Source: Mastigias papua
Lineage: Eukaryota; Cnidaria; Scyphozoa; Rhizostomeae; Mastigiidae
Direction: 5' to 3'
DNA length: 64,000 bases
Assembly: GCA_964019165.1 (NCBI GenBank)
Contig: OZ025277.1
Location: 1,616,453-1,680,452, forward strand
Every line of letters starts with the position of its first letter. Position 1 is the first letter of the stretch. Shown in pieces: positions 35,433 through 46,183 of this stretch. Below the pieces are notes generated by a model. The model ran no database searches. It was given only the letters and a program-made list of their open reading frames with translations, and was not told where the DNA came from. Both the position numbers and the translations under genes were made by a program.

Positions 35433-37191
35433 CTGCAACCATTGACAGAAAGGATTATCTATTTCAGACTGGAAAAAGAACATTGTGATGAAGAATTCAA
35501 TTCCCTGGGCGAATTCCATTCTGATTCAAAGGAGCCACGATTCTATCCCATAGGTCGATAAATACTGCAAAGCATTTTACAGTATTTTGCTACAGAGCAT
35601 GATGGGCAGTGATATTTTGAGAGGTGCTAAATTTTAAATTTTCCGGCCAATCTCATTACTTACAGCCTATCAAAAAATGATAATTTTGTCCAAAAGATTC
35701 CAACAAAGCAGCGCAAGTTTCAAATTTCCATAGATTTTGAGTTTGGGAGGGACTGCAGTCTCTGTCCAGCCACCAAGAACACCAAATAGCGAAAAAGATT
35801 CATTAAATAGTTTTATTGTGACAGCAAATCCCGCTACATGACCTAAACATGATACGATGTTAAAGCAAAAAAAGATGCTTTGAAGCTACAGAAGGTTTTT
35901 GAAATTGCTATAGTGCTTAGTTAAAACTGTAAACTTCCCACATGCTGGTAGCTGTCTAATGCTAAAAAACTGAACCCCCCCCCCCCTACACCCGTAGAAT
36001 ATCTGGACTTACTGAGCATAAGTAAAGGGACGCTAAGATGCACCTTTTCACCAAAATGGATTCATATTTAATTGAGCCCTTCCAATGTTTGTGAATCGAA
36101 ACTAATAGCATCAAATAATCTGTATGACATATCTATACGACACAAAGGATAAATCTTCTCAAACAGCGTCACATTTCACATATAATTAACTGAGACTTTA
36201 TGCAGGCTCGTGTTTTAAGCATTAAATGTCTGCTGCTTATCACAAATCTCATTCAAGATCCCCATAAAAACCCATCTTCTAGCACACTGGAAATCGGCTT
36301 GTATTAAGGCGTGTCTAAATTATCTGTTCTGCTCTTGAGGATCGCTCAGAGCGCAATTGCCCTAAAAGGAGATTTCTTCAGTTTGTGAGAAAAGGTCAAG
36401 TCGGCTACATCGCATGAAAAATAGAGAACTCTTCAAGCCAGGTGTCCATTTTGCCTTTTGGACAGTTTTGAAGATAGAAGGGGACCAAGCTTAAGTTAAG
36501 AGTCTTATAAGGTCAGCAGTTGTTTGCCAATTGCATGCAGAAGAACCTATCTAGAATTTGTAGACAAAAATGAAACATAAATTGAAGAACAAGACGTAAG
36601 TGTTGAAAATTATCTTTGGGCATTCCCTGAGGTAAATATTGCATATGTCTTTTGCCGGTAGATATATCCTATGCTAGTGGGCAATATCTCAATACTCACC
36701 ATTGTGGTTGCAACAATGCTTGCAATAAAATGATGCCAGAGAGGAGGCGTTAAATACCGCATATGGCAATTTCTGGCATTGCCTCAACGCAGTTCGAATC
36801 ACGAAAAAAATTAGTCGGGTACAACATTTAACCTTTACATATAATATTTCTGGTTTAAATGTGAACGTATTTCCTCTGCAGCTGTAAAATCGTCTGTCCA
36901 TAAAATTTCATTGCATTTGAAATCCCAAAGACGATTTCCGCACATTCAGACTAACTTATGGCGAATTAAACCAGGATTTCAACTCCTAAATCTATTCTCT
37001 CTTTCACATTTATCAGCGTCTTAAGACGATTAATCTTGCTGCAAGGAACTGCGTCCATTTGAATATAATAACATTATGCTTCTCTGATCACAATATATCC
37101 CCTTAGCCTGTAGGCAATACATCATAGCCTCCTGCAAATGGGTAGAGATTTTTCAACAATCCAAAATATAAACAATGCACAATTTCTTTAC

Positions 37192-37335
37192 CATCATGGT
37201 TAGAAATCATTAAAATTGCTCCGTTGGTAGCCCATATTTTACTTATTAGAATTGATTGCCTTCTGCTTTTCGAAAACCGCTCTTCGGGAACCATTGCCAG
37301 CAACTTGAAGTCCGCTCGAGCCAATGCAGGTTTTT
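37192..37335 (-). CDS. Candidate phase 1-1 exon, unknown protein (47 residues)
   Basis: The acceptor is ...aaactggttag|AAAAACC and the donor CATGATG|GTAAAG; 144 bp, one base in and one out. It is compatible with the one base left by the candidate exon at 37834-38027. The peptide contains ADFKLLAMVPEERF and ILISKIWATNGAILMIS, with the alternating pattern of beta-sandwich domains such as LamG/TSPN, but that similarity is only an impression. Both splice sites are moderate. The open frame continues past the donor to 37103. Confidence 0.28.
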
Positions 37336-37833
37336 CTAACCAGTTTTATGCAAGATTTCGAAATTTTGCGCTGGTTAATACATATTTTTACTAAGCGTCT
37401 CTGTCACAAACTCTGCTTGTTTTAGCATTTCTTTAGACAAGGCATATGCACATATTGAATGTAAACCCCAACTTAATCTCTAAGTCATCAATAAATTCTC
37501 GCAGATTTTTCACGAAAATATGATAGTTGAAGTCGTAAGAACTGAACGTAGAAAGGTATCATGAAAAGTTTAACAGTAAAGAAATAAGGAAATAGAATAT
37601 GCTATATTTAGGGCGGAGGACCTGTAATTAAGACTCGCTGTTACAAAAAATAATTGATTTAAACAATATTTAATTTAAGTTTATTTCTATTAGCTGCACA
37701 AACTTTTGAAGACGCGAGAAAGCTTAGCTGCAATGCAGAAAGGGCTGGAACAATTGCAAACAATATCAGAGATTTCATATCACCAGTCATTAATATGCAA
37801 TTAGCTAGTTGTGACAATTAGCAAAGGCCCTAC

Positions 37834-38027
37834 CCTCTTCCACAGAATTCCCCGTGAGATCAGTTTTAATAACTGTTTTATGAGTTGCTTGCTTTAATCG
37901 CACTGTCGACGTGTATATTGTCCCATTTTTCTGACAAATTGCATAAGGTCCCCGAAAACACTTAGGCAATTCTATACATTTGCTTATATTTCTTTTTGGT
38001 TGTTGAAGAAGCGCCGCCATTTCAAAA
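37834..38027 (-). CDS. Candidate exon with a degenerate Kazal-like segment
   Basis: It is open from the acceptor ...ggtatcatcag|TTTTGA to the donor GAAGAGG|GTAGGG (194 bp, one base carried out). The Met at 38020 (TTTTGAAATGG context) could instead start a protein. The peptide KCIELPKCFRGPYAICQ, then KNGTIY, then VRLKQATHKT follows the Kazal pattern: C-x-C spacing, C-x7-C, C-x6-Tyr, and the xLKQAACK helix. The fourth, fifth and sixth Kazal cysteines are replaced by Val, His and Ser. Kazal domains are serine-protease inhibitor or follistatin-type modules in secreted proteins. Loss of one cysteine from every disulfide pair argues for a decayed copy or a non-inhibitory variant. The resemblance is by eye only. 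Confidence 0.35.
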
Positions 38028-38461
38028 CTGATGATACCGTTTAATTGGAATTTTCATATTAAGTAATATTTATTATCAAAAATAGGTATTCTCATTTACC
38101 TTCTTGTATTTCTACAATATCTGCCGAAAGTCTTGGAGCACTTCCTATGTTTTAGACGATATTATGATTTTATGATTTTATCTTATGATTTTTTGTTAAG
38201 AATTTTTGCTTGCAACAGATCAGTTATAGCATTCTCTCCCTGATTAAGCAATGTTGTCTGACGCAAATAGAGTAATAGCACTATGCCCTGCTAGCGAATG
38301 TAATACCTGTGTACAATTCTATGGGTTTTGACTATCGATTCAGCATTGTCTCAGTGGGGAGGAGCTTTAACTTTCGATTGCTATCGAGGAAAAGAGAGAC
38401 CGGAGTCGGATATTCATAAAAATGGGCGGATGTTCTAAGTACTTTTAGCAGGTATTATAGC

Positions 38462-39085
38462 TACACTTCTTTTCTTATAAGAACACACATTATAAGAGTA
38501 TTGAGGCCTCTGGCAAGCAAACTCCGCTGGGGTTGTTAATCAACATCCGAGCATTCGTAGATTTATTTTTAAAAAATGGCCTGGCCGAGTGTCTCAGAAG
38601 CTGTATACTACATGCAATTTCTCATGTAATTGCAAAAAATCACTATTTAACATATAAGAACAATTTTAGAACATTTGAGCCTAAAATTATATAAAATTAA
38701 GAACATTTTGGTCACATACTCGACTATTAAAAGACTTGACTATGGCTTTATTTATCGTCCAGAAGATCGAGCAAACGCAGATTCACAGCACTCGAGGTGC
38801 CATTCTATGCCAATAAATTGTCTATGTGTATAATTTCAGGGTTCCTTGAAGATCCTGATATTTCCTAGTGCATTAGGGCTGTATTATTATGTAGATCGAT
38901 CTTTTTACTACTTCTCTGGTGGTATGGCCTGCAGGTAGTTCTACACTCTGCTTTTTATAAGAATACACTTTTTAAGAACATTGAGGGCTCGATGTATTTT
39001 CTCAAGTATTTTCAAACAAATCACTCTTGGAAAGGTAAGAACAATTCTAAGAACACTTAAGTCTAAAATTATCAAAAAATGAAGA
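38462..39085. repeat. Two Fam4-like MITE copies in direct orientation
   Basis: 38462-38715 begins TTTTCTTATAAGAACACAC; 38946-39085 begins TTTTTATAAGAATACACTTT. Both continue with ATTGAGG, ...TTCTCATGTAATTGCAAA/TTCTCAAGTATTTTCAAA, AACAATTTTAGAAC/AACAATTCTAAGAAC and CTAAAATTAT. The DNA between is unassigned. Confidence 0.5.
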
Positions 39086-41311
39086 ACATCCAGCCTGGGT
39101 CAAAATTATCTGGCTCTAAATAATGTTAGGAGTGTACTATCAAAGAATGGGAAGAGATTACGATGCAAGATAGAAACCAACATTGGAAAGGGTTAAAATT
39201 GCATGAAGCTTTGTTCCTAGACGTGAACGTCTTACAATGCAAGCTAACATAATCAGAAGACATTATAAATCCAAAGAGTGGAAATCCTTCAGTCGACTTC
39301 GGAAATCACATTGAAAGACAAGGAAAGGTGTCGTACAACAAGGTTGCATTTGAGTAAAGGGTTATTACTCTGATTTACAGCAAAATATCAATCATAATAT
39401 AGATGTGCTTTCAGAGCAATCACGCTTCCCATTCTAGGGGATTGGAGAATTGCAGAATTGGTTGGAGTGACAGAAAGACACACTAGAGCAATTTCCTACA
39501 GTGGAACCCAGTTAATCATCATTGATAGTAGATTAGCAAGTAATAGCCACAGGGGCTCTTCTAAGTAATCATAACTAGGGGGCAAATGTAAAAATGAATC
39601 TTAATTTTGCTTTAAGGTATACTGCTCTACAGGGAAGCGCAGCTGTCTAAAAGTAACGGCTCGAACTATGAGCGAAATCACATCAAAATGGGGGCTCTGG
39701 GGCCACCCCTGGAAAAATGTTTTTAAAAAGTCCCTTTCAGGAAATATCGGCTACTTATTCTGGTTCTCAAGAAGCTTCAACTCCTATCAGAACAAACACA
39801 TCAAACCTGTAAGGTTTTGTAGGCACTTCCAATGATGAAATTTGTGAAAGAGAAACCAAGCAAAATGCAAATGAAAAACATCCTCTAGTGAACAAGATAA
39901 GCTGCCAAAAGTAACACTGCTCTTTTTCTCGCATAGCACTATCAAGTCTACCAATAAAGAGCCGTTAGAGCAAACTTTCCAAGGTAGCAGGGGTGGTACT
40001 AGATCCCAGAACTTGATGTACGGCTGAAAATGAAAATTAATTGCCGAAACACTTTTGTACCACTTTATTTTGACCTACAATCAGTGCCAAAAGTCCTTGG
40101 AACACCCATTGCATAATGCAGTTTATTTGAAAGTAGTAAATTTTCGTTGATGGCAAGTGATCCCCTCAAGGAGGGAGCGGGGGAGTTTGCTCTATGAATC
40201 AAAAAGTAAGGTACGTGTTCCAAGACTTTTCGTGGTGGATTGTGCATGCCCAATTTATACTTCATTACACAATTGACGGAGTAGATCAAATGTGCTGCAT
40301 ACCAAGAGGTACAATTTCTACCAACAAAACTGCTGTATCTAGGTAGCGATGCCAACCGTAGGTGGGGAGTAGGTAACTTTGGAGGACTGGGGGAAGCCCC
40401 CAAGAAAACTCCTACGCTCAAGTCCTTTCGTTTCTAGGGAAACAACGACTTTAAATATAATTACAACATTTTCCAACTGAAATTTATGAGAGCGAAAATT
40501 CCCCATTTATTAAGGCCACTCGCTGCAGCTTGATCAGGGAGATTCACGTAGGAAAGTTGGAAAATCAAAGAATTCTTGATTCAGCTATTGCTTGGGGAAT
40601 GTATATGATCATGATGTGATGCCGTTCAAATCATTTGCATGGCCACAAATTTTCCATTAAAGTACAAAATAACAAGTTACTTTGTTCCATCTGTTTATTA
40701 ATCTATATTCTTACTTACTTTCTTATCTGTTTCTTTGCTTACTTACCTACTATTCCATTTACATATTTATTTACTTATTTAGTTAACTATTCTTTGATCT
40801 GTAATAAACGGGAGGCTAGGATAAATTGGAGGCTGAATTAATGGCGAAGGGGTTGGAAAAATTCTAAAAAAATATCTGATTAGTTGTAAAATGAGAATGA
40901 AACAGAAATAACATCAATACAATGCACATATTTAACTTAGCAATCTTAGAATCATTTGCAAATTGCAATGAAATATACCTTGAAAGTTGAAACTGGCTCC
41001 ATCTACACCAACGTTTCGTTGTCTTTCATGCCCTGGTTCCCAACATTGATGAGCGTGGGACTCTAATAATCTTCGGGAGTCGTAACAAGTCAAAACATTA
41101 CCAACATTCCTCTCCCATTTATTAGAGACCAAACAGTGTATTCATGGAAATTAACTTACTAATTTATTTATCAACTTCGTATTTATTTGCATACTTACTT
41201 ACTTGGTTAGTAACGTACCTATTTCTCTACTCACTGGTTTTTGTACCCATTATACTTACATTCTAGTTACTTTTTTTGAGTACGCGTGAACTTACTTGCT
41301 ATTGTATTACA
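39086..41311. other. Unassigned stretch with two TTAC-type simple tracts
   Basis: 40690-40795 and 41150-41240 are degenerate TTAC/TTAT tetranucleotide tracts like the tails of the SINEs at 23.4 and 42.7 kb, but no tRNA-like head was found with them. One weak minus open segment ends at a possible donor (TTTCAAG|GTATAT at 40978). Confidence 0.4.
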
Positions 41312-41768
41312 CGCTTGTGTTTTTATAAGGAACCTAGCTAAAGGCCCAGTTCTAAAAGTTCCTTATTTTCGGACCTCTTTTTTTCAAATTCTAGTACTAA
41401 AAGTTCCTTAATAGTTCCTTAATTTTCACTCCACATAGAGTGCCACAAAATGGTACAGACACTAGAAAAGCATTGAAATTCTGAATTTTTCCTTTAATTA
41501 TGGGTAGAACTCAACCTCAAAAGCACAAATGCGACAGGAAATAAGCTTTATATATGCAAAAGCATAATTTCAATCAAGTATCATGTCTATTCCATTGATA
41601 TCATCCAATGTAATGTAATCTTCACTTGCATCTGAGTGCAGCACTCGGAATTTGAAAATGAAAAGTTCCTTAGGGATTTTTCCTTTAGTAGTATAAGTTC
41701 TTTAAATATTTCGGCCTTCTACATGTAGGTTCCTTATAAAGTGGTTCCTTATAAAAAAAAAGTGTGTA
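41312..41768 (+). mobile_element. Best-preserved Fam2 MITE copy (about 457 bp)
   Basis: It starts TTACACGCTTGTGTTTTTAT and ends TTCCTTATAAAAAAAAAGTG followed by TGTAA; these are imperfect inverted repeats of about 25 bp. The interior is non-coding and matches 22112-22566 almost throughout. Confidence 0.8.
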
Positions 41769-42286
41769 ATGCACTCCAGCTGTTGCAGAACATATCAAGG
41801 CAACATCGGTTGACCGAAGAGAGCATAAAGCCGGAGATTACCGTCATTCACGGAAAAAAATATTAACACTAGCATTTTGTTTAAGGTGTGGATAATGCTG
41901 CCAACAGTCTGAAGAATATCTCAAAAGATCAACCGAGTTATCGATTTGGCCGTGAGAATGAAAAATTATCGGAAATGTGGTTACTTCCAGCCAAGTGAAG
42001 TTAATTTTGTAGCTGTCTTCGTATGAGTATAGCAGAATTCAGTTCAGTTGCCACTTCATTACAACGGGCAACTGTTTGGGATGGAGACCAGCCTAACGAG
42101 AGCTGGCGGTACTGATGTAAGATGTAGTGTTTTGCAGTAGTATTTTCCACGGCAAAATTGACTTGGCACAGACATATGTGACGACTATTAAGCAGAGAAG
42201 GAAACACGAATGTTGAGAAATTTGACGAATTTTACATCAGACGCTATAGAGTCTGGGTGAAACAGGCCTTCCCACAGTGGCGTATG

Positions 42287-42420
42287 AAGTATTTCACACC
42301 TCCCAGAAAAAAATTCTATCGGCAAATAGCCAAGATTTGCATTTTGTGGGCAAATTGTTTTAACTGTTTGCAATTTAGGAGTCCAAGAAGAATAATTACG
42401 TGATACAGCATGGAGGATAC
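42287..42420 (-). repeat. Dispersed repeat shared with 63228-63360
   Basis: The minus strand shares CTTGGCTATTTGCCGA-AGAAT, TTTCTGGGRG and later ATAC...CACTGTGGGAAGGCCTG-like sequence with the plus strand at 63228-63360. The two copies are inverted relative to each other. Confidence 0.45.
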
Positions 42421-42664
42421 AGGATCAGCTCGTGACCTTGCTAAATTCACAGCTTAACACAATCTGCCGGCAATTTGAGGACATACACCCCCCTCCCCCT
42501 AAATGAAAATTTCTAGGACCGGCGTAAAGGTTAAATAAAGTTATCCATAGGTTTCAGGGCACTTGAAATGCACAGTGACAAGCAGGAGATTAAGGTTATA
42601 TCCTCCTAGTGCTTATTAATATTATATGAAGATAATTGCTAAAAGAAATCTGCAAGCTATATAG

Positions 42665-42962
42665 GTTAGTAAGCGAGGAAGTAAGTAAGAAAGTAGTTAA
42701 GTAACGGAAGTTTATTACTCTTGGACACTCTATCACAGAACTCTGTCCTACTCCTTACCTGCCTACCGTCAACTGAGACTAACTAACCCTTACAGTAGCT
42801 TATATATCATTGCTCTAACCTACGTGCCTGCCACCAAGGCCATCGTGCAGTTTGTCGATAGTTCAAAAAGAGGCAATACGCTGCTTTGAAAGTGTATCGG
42901 AGTGGGATTCGAACCAGGCACGCCTTGTTTGTTGCTACGCAGAGGTATAGACCGCTGCTAGG
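42665..42962 (-). mobile_element. tRNA-derived SINE, minus orientation
   Basis: On the minus strand: an A-box-like TAGCAGCGGTC near 42960, a good B box GGTTCGAATCCC at 42905-42916, then a body containing TGCTTTGAAA-type sequence shared with 23360-23640. The 3' tail is TTAC-type (42668-42705 reads GTAAGCGAGGAAGTAAGTAA on plus). Confidence 0.65.
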
Positions 42963-43503
42963 ATCCTTATGATTCACATTTATGCACTATCAGTATGTCA
43001 GCAATTTTCAATAATACCATCTGCATATTATATAATGACTGAGTCCCTCCACGATCGGGTGTACCAGAATGACAGTAGGACAAAGGTGCAAACAGTAACG
43101 AGAGGGTATTGACGACAATACGTGAACGAAGCGAACCAAAAGATTGTGGCTCTCGATCAAATTCTGGGGAAATTTTTTATCATCCTTTAACATCAATTAG
43201 TTGTCATAACTACTTCTGTCACAGAAGGACATTTTCGATCAGTTTTCAATCACCTTGTCCCCTTCAGCAAAAAATATAAAGAACACTTGCCTATTACCAC
43301 TTGCCCCCTATGCCCCCATTCTGGCGTCCCTTTCTAACATGCTTCGATTGAAACAACGTCTGCATTTATGATACCCACTTATTGACTCCTATTCTGACTC
43401 CAATAATGGCACACATTGGATTCAATATACCAAGTTGATAAGATAACTATATGCAAAGGACAAAATATTCGTGCATTGAAGCAAAATAAGTAGCAAGACT
43501 TAC

Positions 43504-43611
43504 TTCTATTACAGTTGAACACCAGATTTCCATTGTTTCCAAAATCGATACCTTGAATAGCACAGTGTCGATTTTCTACCACATCCACTGAGACTGCTTT
43601 TATCGTTCTGT
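43504..43611 (-). CDS. Candidate phase 1-1 exon, unknown extracellular-type protein
   Basis: It has the best splice sites of the unassigned candidates: acceptor ...atttctatatcaacag|ACAG and donor AATAGAA|GTAAGTCT. It is 108 bp, one base in and one out. Only this frame is open across the exon. The peptide (TIKAVSVDVVENRHCAIQG, then IDFGNNGNLVFNCNR) has two cysteines and alternating strands, as in small disulfide-bonded extracellular modules. I do not recognise the family. It is probably part of a minus-strand gene whose other exons may include 35259-35432 and 37192-37335, but this is inferred only from strand and phase. Confidence 0.4.
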
Positions 43612-43711
43612 CTGTTGATATAGAAATTTCATTAAATAGCTACTATATAAGACAGAAAGTAGGCCAGTTTTTATCAGAAACCAGCCTTCTGTTGTCAAGT
43701 TGAAATATTTT

Positions 43712-43928
43712 TTTAACAAATATGATTAATAAGAAAGCAGTACTCGGCTGCTCAAGAATTAAAGAAAGTTCACTATTGGACTTTTAAGACCTAAGAAAGT
43801 TGATAAGTTGATACACATTTGAATTGCCAAATTTCAAAGATAGTCATCGTTTTTACGTAATTTGTATGATAATCTATGTATTTCAGTTCTATGTTCGTGC
43901 AGTGTGTGTGCGTGTGTCTTCCTGTCTT

Positions 43929-43976
<48 letters not shown>

Positions 43977-44208
43977 CCTGTCTGTCTATCTGTCTGTCTG
44001 TCTGCCTATCTGTCTGTCTATCTGTCTGCCTGTCTGTCTGTCTATCTGTCTGCCTGTCTGTCTGTCTATCTGTCTGTCTGCCTGTCTGTCTGTCTATCTG
44101 TCTGCCCATCTGTGTAGCATTGCAGTGTTACACAAACTCGAATATTCTTGCTAAGAGAGTCTTAAGAAAATTTCAGTACTGGGCGGAAAAACTTTGATAA
44201 AACGTGTA
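43712..44208 (+). repeat. Fam1 MITE copy enlarged by a TCTG microsatellite
   Basis: It has GCAGTACTCGGCTGCTCAAG, GACCTAAGAAAGTTGATAAG and TCTATGTTCGTGCAGTGTG. The microsatellite follows, then TGTGTAGCATTGCAGTGTTA, AATATTCTTGCTAAGAGAG and CAGTACTGGGCGGAAAAAC up to AAAACGTG. Confidence 0.8.
43921..44113 (+). repeat. (TCTG)n microsatellite, about 190 bp
   Basis: It is mostly TCTG with interspersed TCTA, CCTG and TTTG variants. It occupies exactly the position of the short CTGTCTGTCTGTGTAAC block of other Fam1 copies. Confidence 0.97.
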
Positions 44209-44429
44209 TTTGAACCATTTGAGAGGGGAACTTTCCTATCTGTAGGCATTCAATTCCAGATAATCAGGTTAGCTAAATATCAAAATTACAATTCCTTTCC
44301 ATTAACTAGCTGTCTTGAAGGTGTATATAACGGATGGATGCATTTCACTACAGCTATACCACTTTCAGCTTACTGGATGGAAAACTGAACTAACAGTTCA
44401 CTTCAAAATATTATCGTACTGTGTTAATG

Positions 44430-44575
44430 CATTCCCTTAATTATGCATTCATTAATTGATGTAGTGAATAATGTATTCTTTCATTAACTTGTCTATTCAT
44501 ACATTTATACATTCCTTAATTTATGCTGTCAGTAAATTATGCATTTATTAACTTACTTATTCATTAATTGCTATA
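44430..44575 (+). repeat. Degenerate ATTCATTA-type tandem repeat
   Basis: Motifs such as ATGCATTCATTAATTGA, TTCATTAACTTGTCTATTC and ATGCATTTATTAACTTAC recur with irregular spacing. Non-coding. Confidence 0.6.
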
Positions 44576-46036
44576 TCTGATGGAGGGATTTCTACAGATA
44601 AGATTAAGAATATTTCACAAGCTATCATTTGTGTTCTACTTTACAGGGTAGGTTATCAGCCAGAACAAGAAGTTGCAAAATTGAGTTTAGGGCTAAATAT
44701 CTTCATAAAAATTACTTTGAAACTCTTAAGCAAACATTATGGAATTTTTTGCAATGCGTCAGCTTGAATATGGAGGTTATTTGGAAACGACCTATGGAAA
44801 GGATGTTCATGTAGGGTCGAAATCCAATCGAAATTTTTGCAACTGAATAGACCTCTTAGACAATATATTTTAAATTAGATATTCCCAACATTATGAGGAA
44901 CTAGAAGTTAAAGAACCATTGAATTGCTTGCACATCTAATTTAACCATTCATCATTGTGAAATCCAGAGAGAAGACAAGTTGGGAATTATATACTGAACG
45001 TGATTATATATAAAAATATACATAATGCATCTTGAAGCGTATTAACCATAACCGTGTTGTAAGAACGTAAAACGAAGACTGGCGAATATGACTAATCAAA
45101 ACAATATAGGAAAGTTCGGGTTCAGTCCCCTACTAACTAAGTCCCAGACCTCAGTCGACAATCGTTATGTATCCACCAAAGAATAATGAAAATATATGTG
45201 TATTTACAGAGCCAACTCTGCAAAAGAATACAAACAAGTAACAGAGCTAAAATCGTCTATACTAAATAAAGACTTAGTCAAACTAAGATAATCTTCTAGA
45301 TTCTAATCACTAAAGTGTATTGAAAGAGATTCGTCCGCTAGTCCAAAGGCGTCACTGGGAATAAAAATCTAAAACAGGGAAATTCCGTTTTGTTTCTTCT
45401 GTTGTTTTGAATTCCTAGATGCATATCCAGAAAGCATACAAAATTAAGGAGTGAGGTAGAAAGAGGTAGACAGTGTAGCGTGTGTCACATGCATTGGATA
45501 CATTTTGTGGAGTTGTAAGGTGAAACTGTGGACCTGTAATTGGGGCAAGTGTCGATTTGTAAATAGAGCATACGTATAACCTGAAAGTAGGTCACGGAAT
45601 CTAGCAAAAGTTAATGTGAGTGCTCATCATTTTCATTGAGATGCACTAATTATTGGACAATGTTAAGGTTGATTATTCTGCTATTTAGTCAACTTGTTAT
45701 CTATTAATTTCTAGCGCAACCATCGAAAACGTCCAAGGAGAGACCATATCAATTTTTGTTTATAAATGCGTGGATCTCTAAAAATTTCTTAGCTTAGGCT
45801 CTGACCTTGGCTCGTGTCGTGAAATGATCTAATCTACGCAGCTTTCCTGTTGCTTTCTAGCAGCAAATGTTGCGGGTGGTCCTGCTTTGTTAGTAAACTT
45901 CCATACCCGGGAAAAACGTTTGTTTGCTAGTATAGTCTGTTATTTGTCGCATTCGCTATTAATTAGTATATTGAAGGTACGTGACAGTAAGACAGTAGGA
46001 AGCATTTATAGAGGTAGCTCTGCAAGTTAAGTTATT
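44576..46036. other. Unassigned stretch
   Basis: No repeat family, splice-flanked open segment or RNA gene recognised. Confidence 0.4.
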
Positions 46037-46044
46037 GAGAAAAT

Positions 46045-46175
46045 CAGGCACGCCTGCCCGCACCGAGAGCAGAGGAGGTAAGGTTTCTATTGAGGGCACA
46101 TCATAAACATTTTTGCACTAAAATAATTAGGTCCTTGGAAAGGGCAGCTGCCCCCCCCCAGCGTAGGCATCCCTG
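46045..46175 (-). mobile_element. 131-bp hAT-type MITE with perfect 8-bp target duplication
   Basis: It starts CAGGCACGCCTGCCCGC and ends AGCGTAGGCATCCCTG; the ends are inverted repeats of CAGG(C/G)ACGCCT. GAGAAAAT is duplicated at 46037-46044 and 46176-46183. 8-bp duplications and CAGGG termini are hallmarks of hAT elements. It is the inverted relative of 59326-59471. Strand is relative to that copy. Confidence 0.9.
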
Positions 46176-46183
46176 GAGAAAAT

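Noticed and set aside
36700..36901. Minus open segment ending at a strong GTGAGT donor
   Set aside because: The donor is good, but no acceptor gives a frame compatible with the neighbouring candidate exons; mentioned only within the multi-exon finding.
40065..40421. 118-residue minus-strand open frame
   Set aside because: Pro/Ser-rich, no domain, no supporting splice sites; the surrounding GC-rich motifs look more like repeat-derived DNA.
42895..42965. tRNA gene suggested by the B box GGTTCGAATCCC
   Set aside because: The arms do not form a normal cloverleaf by eye, and the sequence continues into a body and tail shared with 23360-23640, so it is a SINE head.
43824..44197. Several overlapping open frames rich in Ser-Val-Cys-Leu or Asp-Arg-Gln-Thr
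   Set aside because: All are translations of the (TCTG)n microsatellite, open in several frames on both strands.
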